From positions 12,720,804 through 12,784,803 of the forward strand of contig OX235277.1 in assembly GCA_944472155.2 (NCBI GenBank): a stretch of DNA of 64,000 nucleotides, written 5' to 3'. The notes below the pieces were generated by a model. It was not told the DNA's origin, made no database searches, and worked only from the letters and a program-made list of their open reading frames with translations. The first letter of the stretch is position 1; each line of letters starts with the position of its first letter. Positions 11,100-24,345 of the stretch are shown one piece after another. This stretch comes from Trichobilharzia szidati. Taxonomy: Eukaryota > Platyhelminthes > Trematoda > Strigeidida > Schistosomatidae. The position numbers and the translations under genes were made by a program.

Positions 11100-13482
11100 A
11101 TTAATGAATGTGGGGAAAGTAAATAAACTGTGCTTCAACAGAGATGTGATGCGATTACGAGATGATGCGAAAGGGATTATCATTTATAAAAAAGAGGATG
11201 ATACTTACTTGAGGACAAGTAGTGACAATTACTCAAATATTACTCAAATAGATAAAAATATCTTCATTACATAATGTGTTCATTCTATTATTAGAAACGT
11301 TTGAATGGATTATGATAACGAACACCCTCATGAGATATTTTTTTTAAATCGTAACAGTGAAATTGTCGCATGAATAAATGCAAATTTCCCTATTATTAAC
11401 TGCTTGGTTGGGACTTCTCTCCAGTCACACTCAGTCTATATTTAGAATGAAATTCATTCAGACAACGATAGGGGAATAATTTTATAAACTCGATGAAAAC
11501 ATAAATCTGTATAAGATGGGGGATTTGTTTCAATTTCACTGTTCTTATGCAAAGAAACTGAAATAATAACTATAAAGTCATTCATTCGTATTCTGGGTGT
11601 AGAATGCGACATTTTTGGCACTTATCTACTATAACTAGCCTTCTGATACCACTTTCATTGGACTCTGCAACTGCCTGAGAGCTTTCGTTCGCTGTTCATA
11701 TCATCATCATAATCATTCAGGTTCCATTCAAAGGCCTAAACAGTCTCCTTAGTGTTTAATTTATTTATCCTTATTTCCATTTTGCATATTTCCTGAGTCT
11801 TGTTTTCCAACTGCCAGGGTTTTACTAATCTTCTTCCCTGTTAGGCCTTTTCATTCAAGATATAGAGGCAAGGAAGAGAAGAGCTATTGATGGAAGTTTG
11901 CATTGCTAAGTTGTGAATGAGGCAGCTTGTCTTTTATTCGGAAAATCAATAGCTTATATAAATTCTGTTCAGATCTTTGTCAGGTGCTTGATAGAAAAAC
12001 CTTCGCGTCTATATAAATGATCCGTTTGAAATCAAGGGAAAGTGATGATTAAGGAGAGGACTGAATATAATCGCGACTCATAGTGGTTATTCTGTTTGAG
12101 GTGCAGTGAAACCTAATGACGTGCACTTCATCCGGCTGCCGTTACAAATATATGCACTTCCTGCTATCTCTTCGAGTCTCTGAATGTAACCAAGTGTTAT
12201 AAGTGAACTATACAGGCATATTAAGACCCAAAGGTATTTATTCAGTCTAAGAAATGCTTTTTTTCAAGTGAATCGGATACGAGCGGTCACAGTGACAAAC
12301 CTTCATCTGTACCCAATCGATTTCTGATTAGACAGACGTGGGATTCAATCACAGATATTTAGGTAATTACAATGGTCAGTAATGGATAGAGTCATGAAAC
12401 TTTACTAATCACAGAGACGAATACAAATATCAGGGTTAAACGTAATTTTTGAATTTCACAGCTGAATAGAACTCATTTAAGAAGGGCTTCATACCAACCA
12501 GGCTGATATGCTCCAATATCTAGTTTATATTGTTTTGCATATTTATTCATGCGTGATAATTTTCTACAAGTTAACAGGCAGAAACGTGTACATATAAAAC
12601 CAGTAGAACATGATGGCGCCCAAAGACAGTAAAAAAACGAAAAAATGTTTGTTTTAAATAATGCGGAGATTAATTCTAGTACCTTCAGTTATGAATTAAA
12701 TATTGTTTTAAAAAAACAATCATTATTAATTATTATGATCATCATTATTATTTCCACCTGTACCTACAGGCGCCTTGTTGCCTGTTATTTAAAAATTATG
12801 ATGAAATAAAATGGACTGAAATGTCCCCGAATGAGTACAAATCTGTTTGAATTTTATTTAAAGTAATTTAAAGGAAGATAGATGAAATTAGGAATTCATC
12901 GCATATACTTTTCTCAATGGAACTCTTTGCATCAATCAGTATATGCTAAATTATTTTTAATCCCAGTTATACAACATGTGCTCCTAACTCTTAAGAGTAG
13001 CTGAATAGTCCTCAAAGCCATAAGAAGTTCTTGACAGCTAAAATGGGATAATGTGAACGACTAACTGAAGTTTCTTTGACATCTTCGCTGCTAAAATTTG
13101 CCCACCAGCTGTTAATTCTTTTACCAATAACATATAGAGTGTTGCATTTGCTTGCTTAGTCAATTTCATGGAACTCAGTGACTAAGGGGAACTTTTCGAT
13201 TTACCAAATTATCACACATTTATTTTGCGACGGTTAAAAAATGCAGACACGTCTTCCAAGTTGAGAAAGATGTGGCGGGATTCTATCTACTATATTTTTC
13301 TATAATATACGCTTGATTTTGCTTGTTTACAAAACTGGCTGGAATAAACTGAAAGCGGATCAAACGCGTCTCTACAAAACAAAACGTCCTGTTGAAGTAG
13401 TGTATTTGTTGTAATGCGATTGATCCAACGGTGGCTGGGAGGTCTTTCGAGTGGTCATGCCTTAAGATTATACTATTGGTAT

Positions 13483-13645
13483 AATAATAATAATAATTTA
13501 CTTTATTCCAAAAACAGTACTTATAATACAGAGTGGAATTCTCAGCATTTGTCACAATATTGCATCTGATTTACTCAAAGTGTATATAAAATTAAAAATT
13601 TAAAACAAAAATTAATCGGAGAAATTTGTCCACATTAACGACATA
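13483..13645 (-). mobile_element. Truncated LINE 3' tail (CR1/jockey-like family)
   Basis: The (ATA)n run and TTTACTTTATTCC at the left, then TGGAATTCTCAGCATTTGTC, match the 3' end of the LINE at 24346-26277, so this is a minus-strand tail. The same fragment occurs at the matching place in segment B (46384-46545) but reads in the opposite direction. A TAA microsatellite follows at about 13655-13705. Confidence 0.75.
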
Positions 13646-15499
13646 GTTATTAGATATAGTAATAATAATAATAGTAATAATAATAATAAATACTAATAAC
13701 AGTGAGTTTGTTTCAAACGGTATTGTCGATTCAGTTTGGAAACTTTATCTAACATTACAGAAGGAAAGTTGAGTGTTGTGTTAGTAGTTCTTTCTCAGAA
13801 GAACAGTACCACCAATCCTACTGAAACTTTCAGAAATCTTGACACCATATGGTCCACTTGGGACGCCAAAAAACTATTTGACAACCTTGAATACTGAACT
13901 TATGCAGCCAGTTAGATTCAAGTTGTATCATTTCAACTATCCAAGTGGTTTATAGTTGTATCAGCAAGAAGAGGCGACTTGTTCCTCACCAGTCAGGACA
14001 AGGCTTCCTTTTTCCTCCATTTGTGTGCTCTCACACGGTCTGCAGAGATAAGAAATTAGTCTTGGTATTAGTTTAAACTTGAACTTTTATACAATAAAAT
14101 GCCTGTCTTTTCTTGTTCAACATACGCTAAATTTGGTGAGGGCGTTCAGACGTGTTTGTTTGTTAATTTTATGTCATCTTATTAAGCGATGCTGATTAAA
14201 TTTGTATGGGTCTTTGGAATTATACTGCGGTATTATTTATTTATAAATAATACTGTGTCAATGTGTAACTTTATCAAATCGAATTATTTGATTCATGAAA
14301 TAGAAGGTTCAACTAGTGATTGATCATTAGAAGATACTTCATAATTGGATCACCAAGGTGCTGCTTTTCCCCCAAGCTGGTACATGTTGTATTTTCGTAA
14401 GTTTTTACTTGAACATACAAAGGGATGTGAAGTTTAGCGGAGTTTCTTCATAACAAAACAACGAACTGTTCCTGGCAGGCTGGTTTGTTTCAAAAAAAAT
14501 TTATACACCATAGATGATCAGAACTTCACTACCTGAACTGCTTAAAGCATCCGCTTATACTTCAAACGCATTATATTTCTTTCGTCGCATGACTTCTTCA
14601 CAAGTCTCTGAATAGTTTGGGTGTGGTTGGGGGTACACCATAGCTATCTGTCATTGGCTCAGTATTCTTTGACGTAGATTTTTGTTGCTTGGTTAAGTAG
14701 AACCCATTCAAACGTTGACTTTGTTGATAAATGAACAAAGAAACTTGAAATCTCATGAAATTGACTATACTGTATCTGTCTCCTGATGAATAATCTAAGG
14801 TAGTTCTTTGCTGTCAATAGACTGAATAATCTAGTTTATACGCAAACTTGGTTAAAGCTTTTATTTTTCACATAGAAGCTATTTATCCTAACCAAATATC
14901 AACCGAACGAAAGTAAATTGTTTCTACTAAGAATAAAATGGTGTGTGTAAGCAAAATTGACACAGAGTCCTGTGTCATTTATGCATGAAATAGCGAATAC
15001 TTTTGTTCTTTCCATTTGGAATCAGCCTACACTAATACGGATAACGTTAAATTTCGGCATATGTTTCAAAATCTGCTTTGGTCGATGATGGGATCAAAAC
15101 CAGATATAAAACTATTATGTAATATCAGTAAATATAATGCCTACCAATTTTTAAATAAAAAACATGTAAGGTTTCCCTGGTGAGATTTATTCTTTATTTC
15201 TTCTGAAAACGGAAAATGTTACCTAGCTGACACCAGATATATTAAGTGAGATTAACTGTCTTGTGTTTTTGTTAATGACTATTGAAGCGGAAATTACTTT
15301 CACTAATTTTACTAATCTGGTGTATACGATTCTGGCACACCTCTTAATTACAGCGTAGTGACACCACATATAGTCAAAATCCATCCAATTTAGGGACGTC
15401 AACAGTGAACGAAAATGATGCACCATACTGTTTTTCGTTGGAGTTGTAATAATAATAATCACTTGTATATGTGCATATAGGTATATACTGAATATTGGA

Positions 15500-15570
15500 G
15501 TCGGTGGTTTAACCGTAGAATGCTTGCCAACTGTGTATGTGCTCTCGGAGATCGATCCTCAACCAACAAA
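15500..15570 (+). mobile_element. tRNA-like SINE head, tandem unit 1
   Basis: GTCGGTGGTTTAACCGTAGAA resembles a worn A-box region, and GGAGATCGATCCTCAACC a worn B box. It lies in the first tandem unit; sister copies are at 16404-16476 and 48488-48560. No 3' body could be delimited. Confidence 0.5.
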
Positions 15571-16403
15571 CTCTCAAACTAGCAAACTCAACCTTTAAAG
15601 CTAATATAACAAGACCTACAGCTAACAAAACCTCAAAAGCTCAAAATTGAAACCCTAGGTTCTACTGAGACCACTGGAAACTGATGTTTGCGTCCAATCA
15701 AATTGCATATGTTCGCAGAACCCACTTCCAAATATCAGGATAAGGAAGTCAGTGCACATTGAGATGTGGAAACTAAACAACTGGCTGAAAATAAACTTTT
15801 TTGGTCGTCATTTTAATGGTGTTTTTGAGCCTCATTATCTGTCATGTCTACTAAATTTCCCCGTAACTGTTAATCAGAATTCCTTGAGGTTTACTCTGTT
15901 AGTTTGTTTATTTGATATACTTTTGTTCCTTCCATTGGGAATCAGCATATATTATTGCGGATAATCTGAAATTTTTGCATATGTTTCAAAATGTGCCTTG
16001 ATCGATGATGGAATAAAAACCAGACTGAAAACCAATTATGTAATATCAGCAAATATAATTCCTACCAATTTTAAAATAAAAAGCGTGTAAAGTTTCCCTG
16101 GTGAGCTTTATTCACTATTTCTTCTGAAAATGTAAAAAGTTACCTACCTGATGCCAGATGTATTAAGTGAGATAAACTGTCTTGTGTTTTTGTTAGTGAC
16201 TAACTGAAGCGGAAATTACTTTCACTAATTTTACTAATCTGGTGTATACAATTCTCCTACAGCTCTAAATTACAGTGTAGAGAAAACACATTTAGTTAAC
16301 ATCAATACAATTTAGGGACGTCAACAGTGAATGTAAATGACGTACCATACTGATTTTCGTTAGGGTTTAAGTATATGCATATGGATATATACTGAATATT
16401 GGA

Positions 16404-16476
16404 GTCAGTGATTCAGCTGTAGAATGCTCGCCAACTGCGCATGTGGTCTCGGAGCTCGATCCTTGGCCGACGCACT
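16404..16476 (+). mobile_element. tRNA-like SINE head, tandem unit 2
   Basis: This is the copy in the second tandem unit. It reads GGAGCTCGATCCTTGG followed by CCGACGCAC, closer to the family signature (B box then CCGACGCAC) than the first unit. Confidence 0.55.
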
Positions 16477-19372
16477 CTCAAACTAGCGAACTCAACCTTT
16501 AAAGCTAATATAACAACACCTACACCTAACAAAACCTCAAAAGCTCAAACTTGAAACCCTAGGTTCTACTGGGAACACTGAGAACTGATGTTCTAAGTCA
16601 AATTTCATGGCATGAGTGCGAAGAACCCACTTCCAAATATCAGGATAAGGAAGTCAGTGCACATTGAGATGTGGAAACTAAAGAACTGATTAACATTAAA
16701 CTTTACTTGGTCGTCATTTTAACGGTGGCTTTTGGCTTCATTATCTGACATGTCTACTAAATTTTCCCGTAAATGTTAATATGAATTTCTTGAGGTTTAC
16801 TTTGTGGCAGTTTCTTGCAGATTCGTTTCCATATTGAAACAAGGAGGAATTAGAGTTTGAATTTTCTTTATGTTTCCATTGAACACTTCCTGTTTATTAC
16901 TACAGGCAATGCATTTACCAACCAGTGACCTTATGCTACAAAGTAGCTTCCTCAGATTGATAAGAAGGTAGATCACTGCCCACCTCACCGCTGCTTTGTC
17001 CATTAGTCTGTACATTTCATCAGTGAAATTCATTGACACTTTCAAAACCCTAACTGTGAATGAACAAGTTTGTTCGTATTAAGCTCAGACAAAACAAAAC
17101 CTGATAGTAAATTCTAAATGAATAATTATCGTGTTGCTGAACTGAAACCTTCTTCTTAGTACCATGAATAAGTCTAAATCTCATTCTTCATAGGAACATT
17201 AAACTGCTAGTTGGATAATCCATGTTAGAATGCACGCCAGACATACATGTGGTTAGGTTTAAACTGCTGTCCTACGAGCACCCAGATGATGCTTAGTTGA
17301 TAGTATGTTCAACAAAGCAGGAAGTTTGAAACTACAATGCTCAAGCTTGTAGCTCAATGTTCTATTCGAATGGCTAAGGAATGAAGAAAAATACGTCTCT
17401 TGGATGAATATGACAAGAATTTCTTCTGTCCAGACAAGAATGACGAAATAAGATCTCAAACACTTTAGGCATATTTTTTAATTAACTTCGAATTTATGTC
17501 TGTTTTTATTCAGTCTTGCATAGTGGGTAGCCAAGAAGAAGAAAGGAAAATATTCTATTATAAAAAAGACTTTATCAGGGATATATGCACTCTGTAAGTG
17601 AAGTTTTAAACAATGTCAAACAACCTTCTTTATATTCATGCAAATAAACAGAATTTTTGATTAATAAAGCCCCCAAGGAATTAGTCGGATATCTAAGTAT
17701 CCCATCTATCAAAATCATAATAGACTTTTTAGAAAAATTTAGATTACAACAACCAAATCTCCTTTATTTTGTTTTTGTTCCTGAAACTTTGTTCCCTGAT
17801 CTGATTGTCTAAGATAAGAAGGCAATGGGAATTTAAGAAATCAAGTAATTTTCTATCGGCAAACATCTATCAGAATTAACTTCAAGTGGTCATGCAAACT
17901 CGGTGATTGCTGAATATCTGTGGATTAACGAGTATTATCTGAAGCAGAATAAGAATAGAACCAGCTGTATTCTGAAAATAATGTTTAAACACAATACTGA
18001 ATTCTCGTCACAAATTCTTCCAGAATGTTTGCTCCTCGAATGCAAACTTACCATGTGACACAATGCCACGTTATCTGAAACACTACTCTAATCCCTCCAT
18101 TAATTTGGACGCTAATTACAAATCTGTCAAAGTTCATGTTACAATGCAAAGATCTTATTGGAAGAAAAATAAAACAAGAAACGGAAAAGGTTGATTCTGT
18201 ATGCTTGATGGAAATTCACGTAGCCACTGAGTTTAAACAAATCGCCATGAGGAGATGCTGATTTAGGAAAAATTAATCAGACACAATCAGCGCATATTAG
18301 AAACACTTTATTTTAAAGTTCATGAGATAAAATTGATCATATTACATAACATGATCGGATGAGATTTGCCCAGCAGTCCAGTCTGGAAAAAATGAAATTC
18401 TTGTATACTTGATGAAAACGTCTCTATGAGATTCTCCTGTTATATGTCCATAATCGTTAAGGAATTATTATTCTTAACAATAACTGTAGAACGAGAAGAA
18501 GAAGCTATCGAAAAGTATGTTACCTGTTCACTAATCAGTCTTTAAGGTTTTTAATAGCCATCTTTACTCAGTCAAAACATTATCTACAACGATTTTGCAG
18601 TATAATTCATTGAGGCTAAAGTGAGGTTAATGCAAAATCTTACGTAACTAAATGAGAGAGAGGGTGTATAGACATGTAGTTACCAGAGCAAAGAAAGCCT
18701 GATAGTCCCTTCTTTCTGAACATATAAATTGAGTTTCTGGTGTTTAATAGTCATTGCTTCAGTAAACGTGAAGAGAACTGACCTAATTCGTTCGGACGTA
18801 CTCAACGAACATACGCTGAGGATATTTTTAAAGAAGAAATATAAAACATCACTAAAACATTATTAGATGATGATAATCGTATGAAATTCAATAAACCACA
18901 GAGAATCGTCAGACAAAATCTTCCCCTTATTCAGTCAACCGCAAGAAGAACTTTGATCACCTAAGTCTGAATACTGAATGATGAGTGAGAAAAGAATTCT
19001 GGAGAATTTACAAGGTAGATAAGCTCATCTATTTACAGAATGAACATTTGTGTTGCTCTGTCAACTGCCATACCATATTGCCTTATATTTCCACCAGTCA
19101 GTGATACGAACGCATTCATAAGTGACAGCATGAATAAGTTAAATCATTAAACACAGTCTATCATGGAAACAGATTCCAAACGTCGGTTATTAGAAGTTAT
19201 ATCCTTAAAACGACTCAAAATATTTAAACTAGTATTTTGAATTTATGACTGTTGTTTTACCTCTTAAAACGTCCTGACCTATATTGATTCAGTTTCTACC
19301 CTATATACTCCATCTCTTATATAAATATATTTTGTTAAGTATGTAAGTGATCGTTATACTAGAAGAGTGATG

Positions 19373-21318
19373 TACAAATACGCCCCATGTGTGAGATGAA
19401 TCGCGTCTCTTTCTGTTTTTGAGGAAATCTCCACAGTCCATGACTTGAAGTTTCTGGGTTCGAGTTACGGTAAGATTATTTATGGTCACTATTGAAGAGT
19501 GCCGAAATGAATGTTGAATGCTTTTAATTTTTTACGAGTTTCGTAACTGTTGTATGTAGACAACTTTACTTATATATGTTTATGCATATATACATATCTT
19601 TACGCTGTTTGCTTGATTTCATAGCTAGAGCCATCATCCTGAGAATGATTTCTACTTCACTTCGGTGTTGATTTAATAAAACATCCACTGAGGCTGGTGT
19701 TTGTTGGTTATCTTTATAAGCTTTGTCTTCCCCACACCCGACTGAAGCCCTGTGTTTTCCACCTTTGCTACCAACATGTTTGGATTTGCTCATCTGTTCT
19801 CAAGTTTGTGACACATAAGACACAAATCATCTGGAGTCATTTTGAGGCCATTAGTACGCAAAGGATACTAAGAGAACAAAGAATAGAACTAAGTGAATTC
19901 ATTTAAAAATGCATGATCTTTCTCACCAATGCATATTGAAATGCACATTAAATGTTCAGTTTTAACCCACTGGTTAAATGTGCCCACAAACAGAAAGAGT
20001 AGCAATAGTTTCTCCAATCGCAGGTGGAAAATGTATTTGAGACGAAGCCTGAGCATAATAGCTAACAGTCAACTACCAAAGAGTCCAAAGCTCAAAAAGG
20101 ACCTTTTAGCTGGTGTGTTCATCATTATCGATAGAAAACTTAGATTATTATAATTCTGAAAATCTCTTACAACACTCATCAATCTGTCAAGTGTAAAGTT
20201 GAAGTCAAATTAGAAGCCTAATTGTCTGTTGTAAATATCCAACCCACAATACTAGCAGGTGAAGGTCAATAAAGATCAATTTACCACAATCTAAAATGGA
20301 ATGAATAGAGAATAAACTGTCACAGTGAACAGACAAATTTTTTTCATTGCCTCTGTTGCGTCAAGAATATATTGCACATAAACTGAACACATATTTAGTA
20401 GTGCACTGGAATCTTTCGAATCCTTCTTCGAAATAAATCTTAGGAGGAAGACCGATGCACCACAACATATGGATGTGCCGCAGAAACAACTGAATGTATT
20501 TCTGAAATTCAAGAGAGATACAATTAGTCAAGGAACCGGAATCCATCTATCGAGAGCAGTTGAATGAACGTTTCTAGTCACATCTCTACACCTCAGCTTC
20601 TCCACACATGCACATATCCACCAGAATATCAAACATAAGATCCTGCTATCAGCAACTTTAATGTGTATTCTCCGGTTCACTTGCACCAGTAGAGTTAAGT
20701 ACATAGATCGTACGGACAGGAAAATGTCTAGACTCCTACATGAAAACCTGCTGGCGTAGTTATTGAAAGAAGAAGGCAGTAAGCTTAATTTTAGAGCACA
20801 TTATTAATTCTGTTCTGAGGTATCATTTTGAGTCAAATATAGATTAAGAAGTATTTCGTTTACATCAGCTCCATTCAGCCAAGGCTGAAGCATTCTATAA
20901 GCAAATACTTTAAAATCGTGTTTGTAAACACATTCTTCAGTCATTTTTACTACCGTTACGCTAGTGACAGTTTCTCTTCCTTTGATTTCCACATAATAGT
21001 AATACTCTCTATGTAGTGATTTCATTTTTTTTTGTAAATCATCCTCATTTCCATGTTTTCTTGTTGTCCATCGGTAATTTCAAAATCACTACCTATCACT
21101 CACCGAATAAGTTGTTGCTATTTTTCAGAAATCATCATTCTTCCTTCACGTGCTATGTAGGCCGTTGAGTACGTTTCGGAAGTGAAAATGACTGACAAGT
21201 AGGTAGTGTGTGAAAAAGTAAAATAGGGGAGATAGTGTGAGTAGAAAGTGCAAGCATATTTGAAATGATGGAGCTAGCTTAAAAATACAAAAGATAACAG
21301 AGAGAAATGGTGATATGC
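19373..21318. other. Block present in segment A, absent from segment B
   Basis: Segment B goes directly from the counterpart of 19372 to that of about 21319 (B near 52145-52155). GTGAT occurs at both edges in A, which fits a deletion in B between short matching ends. The block includes one copy of a small repeat with a minus-strand ORF (19566-19793). The rest shows nothing recognisable. Confidence 0.65.
19566..19793 (-). CDS. Hypothetical small ORF beginning MSKSKHVGSKGG, repeat-associated
   Basis: This is a 75-codon minus-strand frame with a hydrophilic start (MSKSKHVGSKGG..., then ...EDKAYKDNQQ). Related sequences lie at about 22700-22960 (frame broken) and 53581-53874 (open, MSKHKQVGSGG... 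EDEGYEDN). Conservation of the Met start and charged spacing suggests the 5' end of a protein-coding element, perhaps ORF1 of a retroelement or a captured exon. I do not recognise the family. The DNA around it (19640-19860) is repeated with it, so this may be repeat homology rather than selected coding. Confidence 0.35.
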   Translation of the reverse strand: MSKSKHVGSKGGKHRASVGCGEDKAYKDNQQTPASVDVLLNQHRSEVEIILRMMALAMKSSKQRKDMYICINIYK

Positions 21319-22104
21319 CACTGATACCTTACGTTCCACTCGGAACACAAGGGGATAATAACAGCAGTGAACGCTAATCGATATACAAGTAGGATACATC
21401 ACACATATTTTGTACTGTTCCATCAAATGAAGTTAATTTCTCCTTTTTAGGAAAAATATCTATCCATTTGCATTTCCACTTATTATAGCTATTCAGTTTC
21501 ACAACTTCACTTAGCATATTGACTTTGTACCAATTTAAAGGTGATATTCACCAATTCCAACCAAATGGTAGATGTTAGACGATTCTGACGACATCTCACC
21601 ATCCTAAAAAAGAGAGAATGAGGTTTTATTCTCATAAGACATTATAAACCTTATAAAAAATATTTTGATGATGTCTGGAATCCGCTAGATGTGTGCATCA
21701 ACGAAACAAAATACTCGTCAAGTGGTTATTTTTTGCCACTTTCCAACTGGATCCACATATTTGTGCAGACAAATCGAGTAGAACAATTCATTGAATGACT
21801 AGACATTCCATTGTCAGAAATTCATCAACCATAAAATTAATTACTATAATTATTTCGAAATAATTCGCTGCATCAGCATAGTGAACAACCTTCATTTTAA
21901 TGTGATGTGATGCATTAATTAATAATATGGCAGAAGTCAGTTAGTCAGTAGAATAATCACTTGAAGGAGTTTTTTCACAAAATTATGAAATTTTATCGTT
22001 TTAAAAGTTTCCATTATTTTCTCTGAAATTTCACAATAAACTATTTTAATTTATCTTGGTTATTAGTTTCAAATCACAATTTTCATTAAATCCTTCAACA
22101 AGTT

Positions 22105-22428
22105 TCATTTCCTCTTCCTCATGTTATACTCAGAAACCCAGTTCACAGCTCTAAATTTGGCTTGCACTCGACAGCCCGGTTGTGATGACAGTTTCTCTAG
22201 CGTATTCATTATCCACCTCCATCTCCTTCTACATGTCTGTTGGGTAACAGCTTCTTGCCTATTTTTGAGTGTTCCTTGTTTCTTACCCGTCTTGATCTCA
22301 ACTTCAGTGTCAAGACGGCGAAAGAGGGAGATATTGATGAAAATATATAATACTCTTGAAGTAGTTCTGATGACGTTAGTGACAAAACTATGAACTGTTT
22401 GGAAGTACTCTCTTTGCATTGATGTCAA
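22105..22428 (-). pseudogene. RTE retrotransposon C-terminal remnant (segment A copy)
   Basis: The minus-strand frame of 107 codons includes RTTSRVLYIFINISLFRRLD and QTCRRRWRWIMNTLEK. These echo the C-terminal domain of RTE elements, seen intact nearby as LQIFINSRHRSILKIRWPE and KKWRWTGHTLRKP in SR2. It is diverged and has no RT domain. The matching remnant in segment B is at 53060-53345, so insertion preceded the large duplication. Confidence 0.65.
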
Positions 22429-22699
22429 ATTTGACGTTGCAGTTAGAAATGCATAACGACAGATTTCATTTATTCAGCTGCAAAAGTTTTAACTGTCAGC
22501 TGACCTTCAAAAAAGTTTATTTCTGTTTATTTGCTACTTGACTATATTTTCTAAAAGTCAGTCTGCGGAATGAGCTGTAGCTCACATGCGGAAGCGTTCA
22601 GAAATGTCTTGCTTTGATTTTCTAAATCTGCAGTGATTATTTTACGTTCGATTATTTTAGCTCAATGTCGCTTGCAGCTGATATTATTCACGGAAATTC

Positions 22700-22960
22700 A
22701 CAAAATCTGTATGCTGATTTCAGAGTACTCAACACTTGCCCCGTTTTCATGATTGTTCCGCTTTATACTCACACTGCTCTCGTTTAACATACTGTTACTC
22801 AATAAAAGAGGTAGACACCAGCCATCCACGGAAGCTGGTGTTTGTTGTTGCTTTTGGTTATCTTCATAATTTTCGTTTTCCTTATAATTGCCTGAGACCC
22901 TGTGTTCTCCACTTGCACTACCTGTGTTTATTTTTGCTCATTCGTTTTCAGGTTTGTGAG
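22700..22960 (-). pseudogene. Broken copy of the MSKxKx small-ORF repeat
   Basis: On the minus strand this begins ATGAGCAAAAATAAACACAGG and then shifts frame relative to its partner at 53581-53874. Downstream it still carries the matching stretch around AATTATGAAGATAACCAAAAG. It is the segment A counterpart of the open copy in segment B. Confidence 0.5.
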
Positions 22961-23529
22961 ACATAAGACACATATCATCTGTGGTTATTCCGTCAGCTCA
23001 ATGCATGCATTACTTCTCTCTCCTCACTGCTGACTAGATGTCTCCAAACAGAAGGCATTTATAGAGTGAGTGAATATTATTAGTCTTCAGTATACGTCAG
23101 CTATCTATTATATTACTTTCAAATACTACATCTTTATAAACAATTTACATACATTTTCTATAAGTAAAAATATGAACTTCCCAATACACGCTAGAATAAT
23201 GTCGCCAGTGAAGGTACTTCTCAAAGCAAATCAATTTCTAATTCTTCCCGATGATTACTACTCATGTCCTCAAACATTTTTTTGACTCATAACAATGAAA
23301 AACTACAAACGTAAAACAAAAAAACTATATCATGTCACTGAATGTTCAGTGTGAATGACAGCGTTCTCTACAGTCCAAAAAAACGTCTATAGATATCCGT
23401 GATCTTATCATATGACGTTCGATTTCATGAAATTTCTTTCTTAGGGACCAAAAACATTCAAACCACAATACGAGATCTATTTTTCACCCTCGAGTGAGCC
23501 AAAAGTGACCAAAACAAGTTTCGTATGGA

Positions 23530-23537
23530 TATAAATA
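23530..23537 (+). promoter_or_regulatory. Possible TATA box, no gene assigned
   Basis: TATAAATA lies in a stretch about 90% alike between segments A and B (B copy at 54435-54442). A short frame begins about 60 bases downstream but is broken in B, so no product can be named. It may be chance in AT-rich DNA. Confidence 0.2.
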
Positions 23538-24345
23538 GGCGAAGATCATTCAAGTCAACTGTTCTGATTTGATGATTTTGCCACTGAATGATGCAGGCTG
23601 AGCTGATTTTTGCGGTGGATCAAGGATCACTCAGAAAAAAGGATGAATGTTGCAAAACTTTATATCACAACAATCAATTTGATTTCATTTTATCATCAAC
23701 GATGTGATCCGTTCGGATTACCATGTAAACTACAAATAGGATCACGTAGCATGTTGGTTTGCATCTTAGGATTCCAAATATTAGTCTTTAGAATTAGCGT
23801 ACTGTGCATTAATCACTAGACTCTTCTGTGACCTCAATTCGTTTTAGTCCCACCGTGAAACAGTGAAATTACATCCGTTTTTCTATACTCTAAAGCAATA
23901 GTTGGGGAAAATATTATACAGATACGATTTGTATGGAATAGTCTTCTTCGGCTGGTACACATAGGTAAATCCACTCCGAGGTTTCACTCGTTTTTTCTAA
24001 TTTTTTTCTTATTTTCTTCCTACTTTTCTTAAAATAAAGTAATATAGATATGACGCTTCAAAAGTGCAAGAAGGCCTTAAAATTTTGTTCTACAGGCTAT
24101 AAAGGCGAACGTAAAGCAAGCAAGATGCGCATGAGTGCTGAAAAAGGTTATCATTGATGATCTTCATAAACATTATGATTTTATAACATCGCAAATGTGC
24201 TCTTTTCACATTAGGTTTCACAGGTCTACGTTGATCAGCCCATGAATATATACGTTATATACGTTTATAAATGCTTTCTAAATCCCAGTTCAGGTATAAT
24301 ATTTGAAGAACTAATAAAGATTTCTGAGTCCTTACACGGTTTTTA

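Larger units (their letters stand above)
15001..16813 (+). repeat. Two tandem 0.9 kb units, only in segment A
   Basis: Unit 1 runs from 15001 to 15920 and unit 2 from 15921 to about 16813. They align throughout, beginning TTTTGTTC[C/T]TTCCATT and ending CTTGAGGTTTACT. Segment B has a single unit at about 48010-48900. Each unit contains a tRNA-like SINE head. The doubling therefore occurred in A after the large duplication, or one unit was lost from B. Confidence 0.8.

Noticed and set aside
11023..11274. Frame beginning MRRPGIEPRTMCMVGERPNH, and a similar one at 42610-42840
   Set aside because: These are translations through the tRNA-like heads of SINEs, not proteins.
13655..13705. TAA/AAT repeats considered as a possible array
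   Set aside because: A simple microsatellite next to a LINE tail. No spacer-repeat regularity, so not a CRISPR-like array.
22121..22393. 90-codon plus-strand frame with a hydrophobic stretch
   Set aside because: Antisense to an RTE remnant. The B copy does not keep the frame.
23725..23745. 13-base match (TGTAAACTACAAA) to the cysteine exon of the peptide gene
   Set aside because: A match of this length is expected by chance in AT-rich DNA of this size. The flanks do not align and the cysteine pattern is absent.
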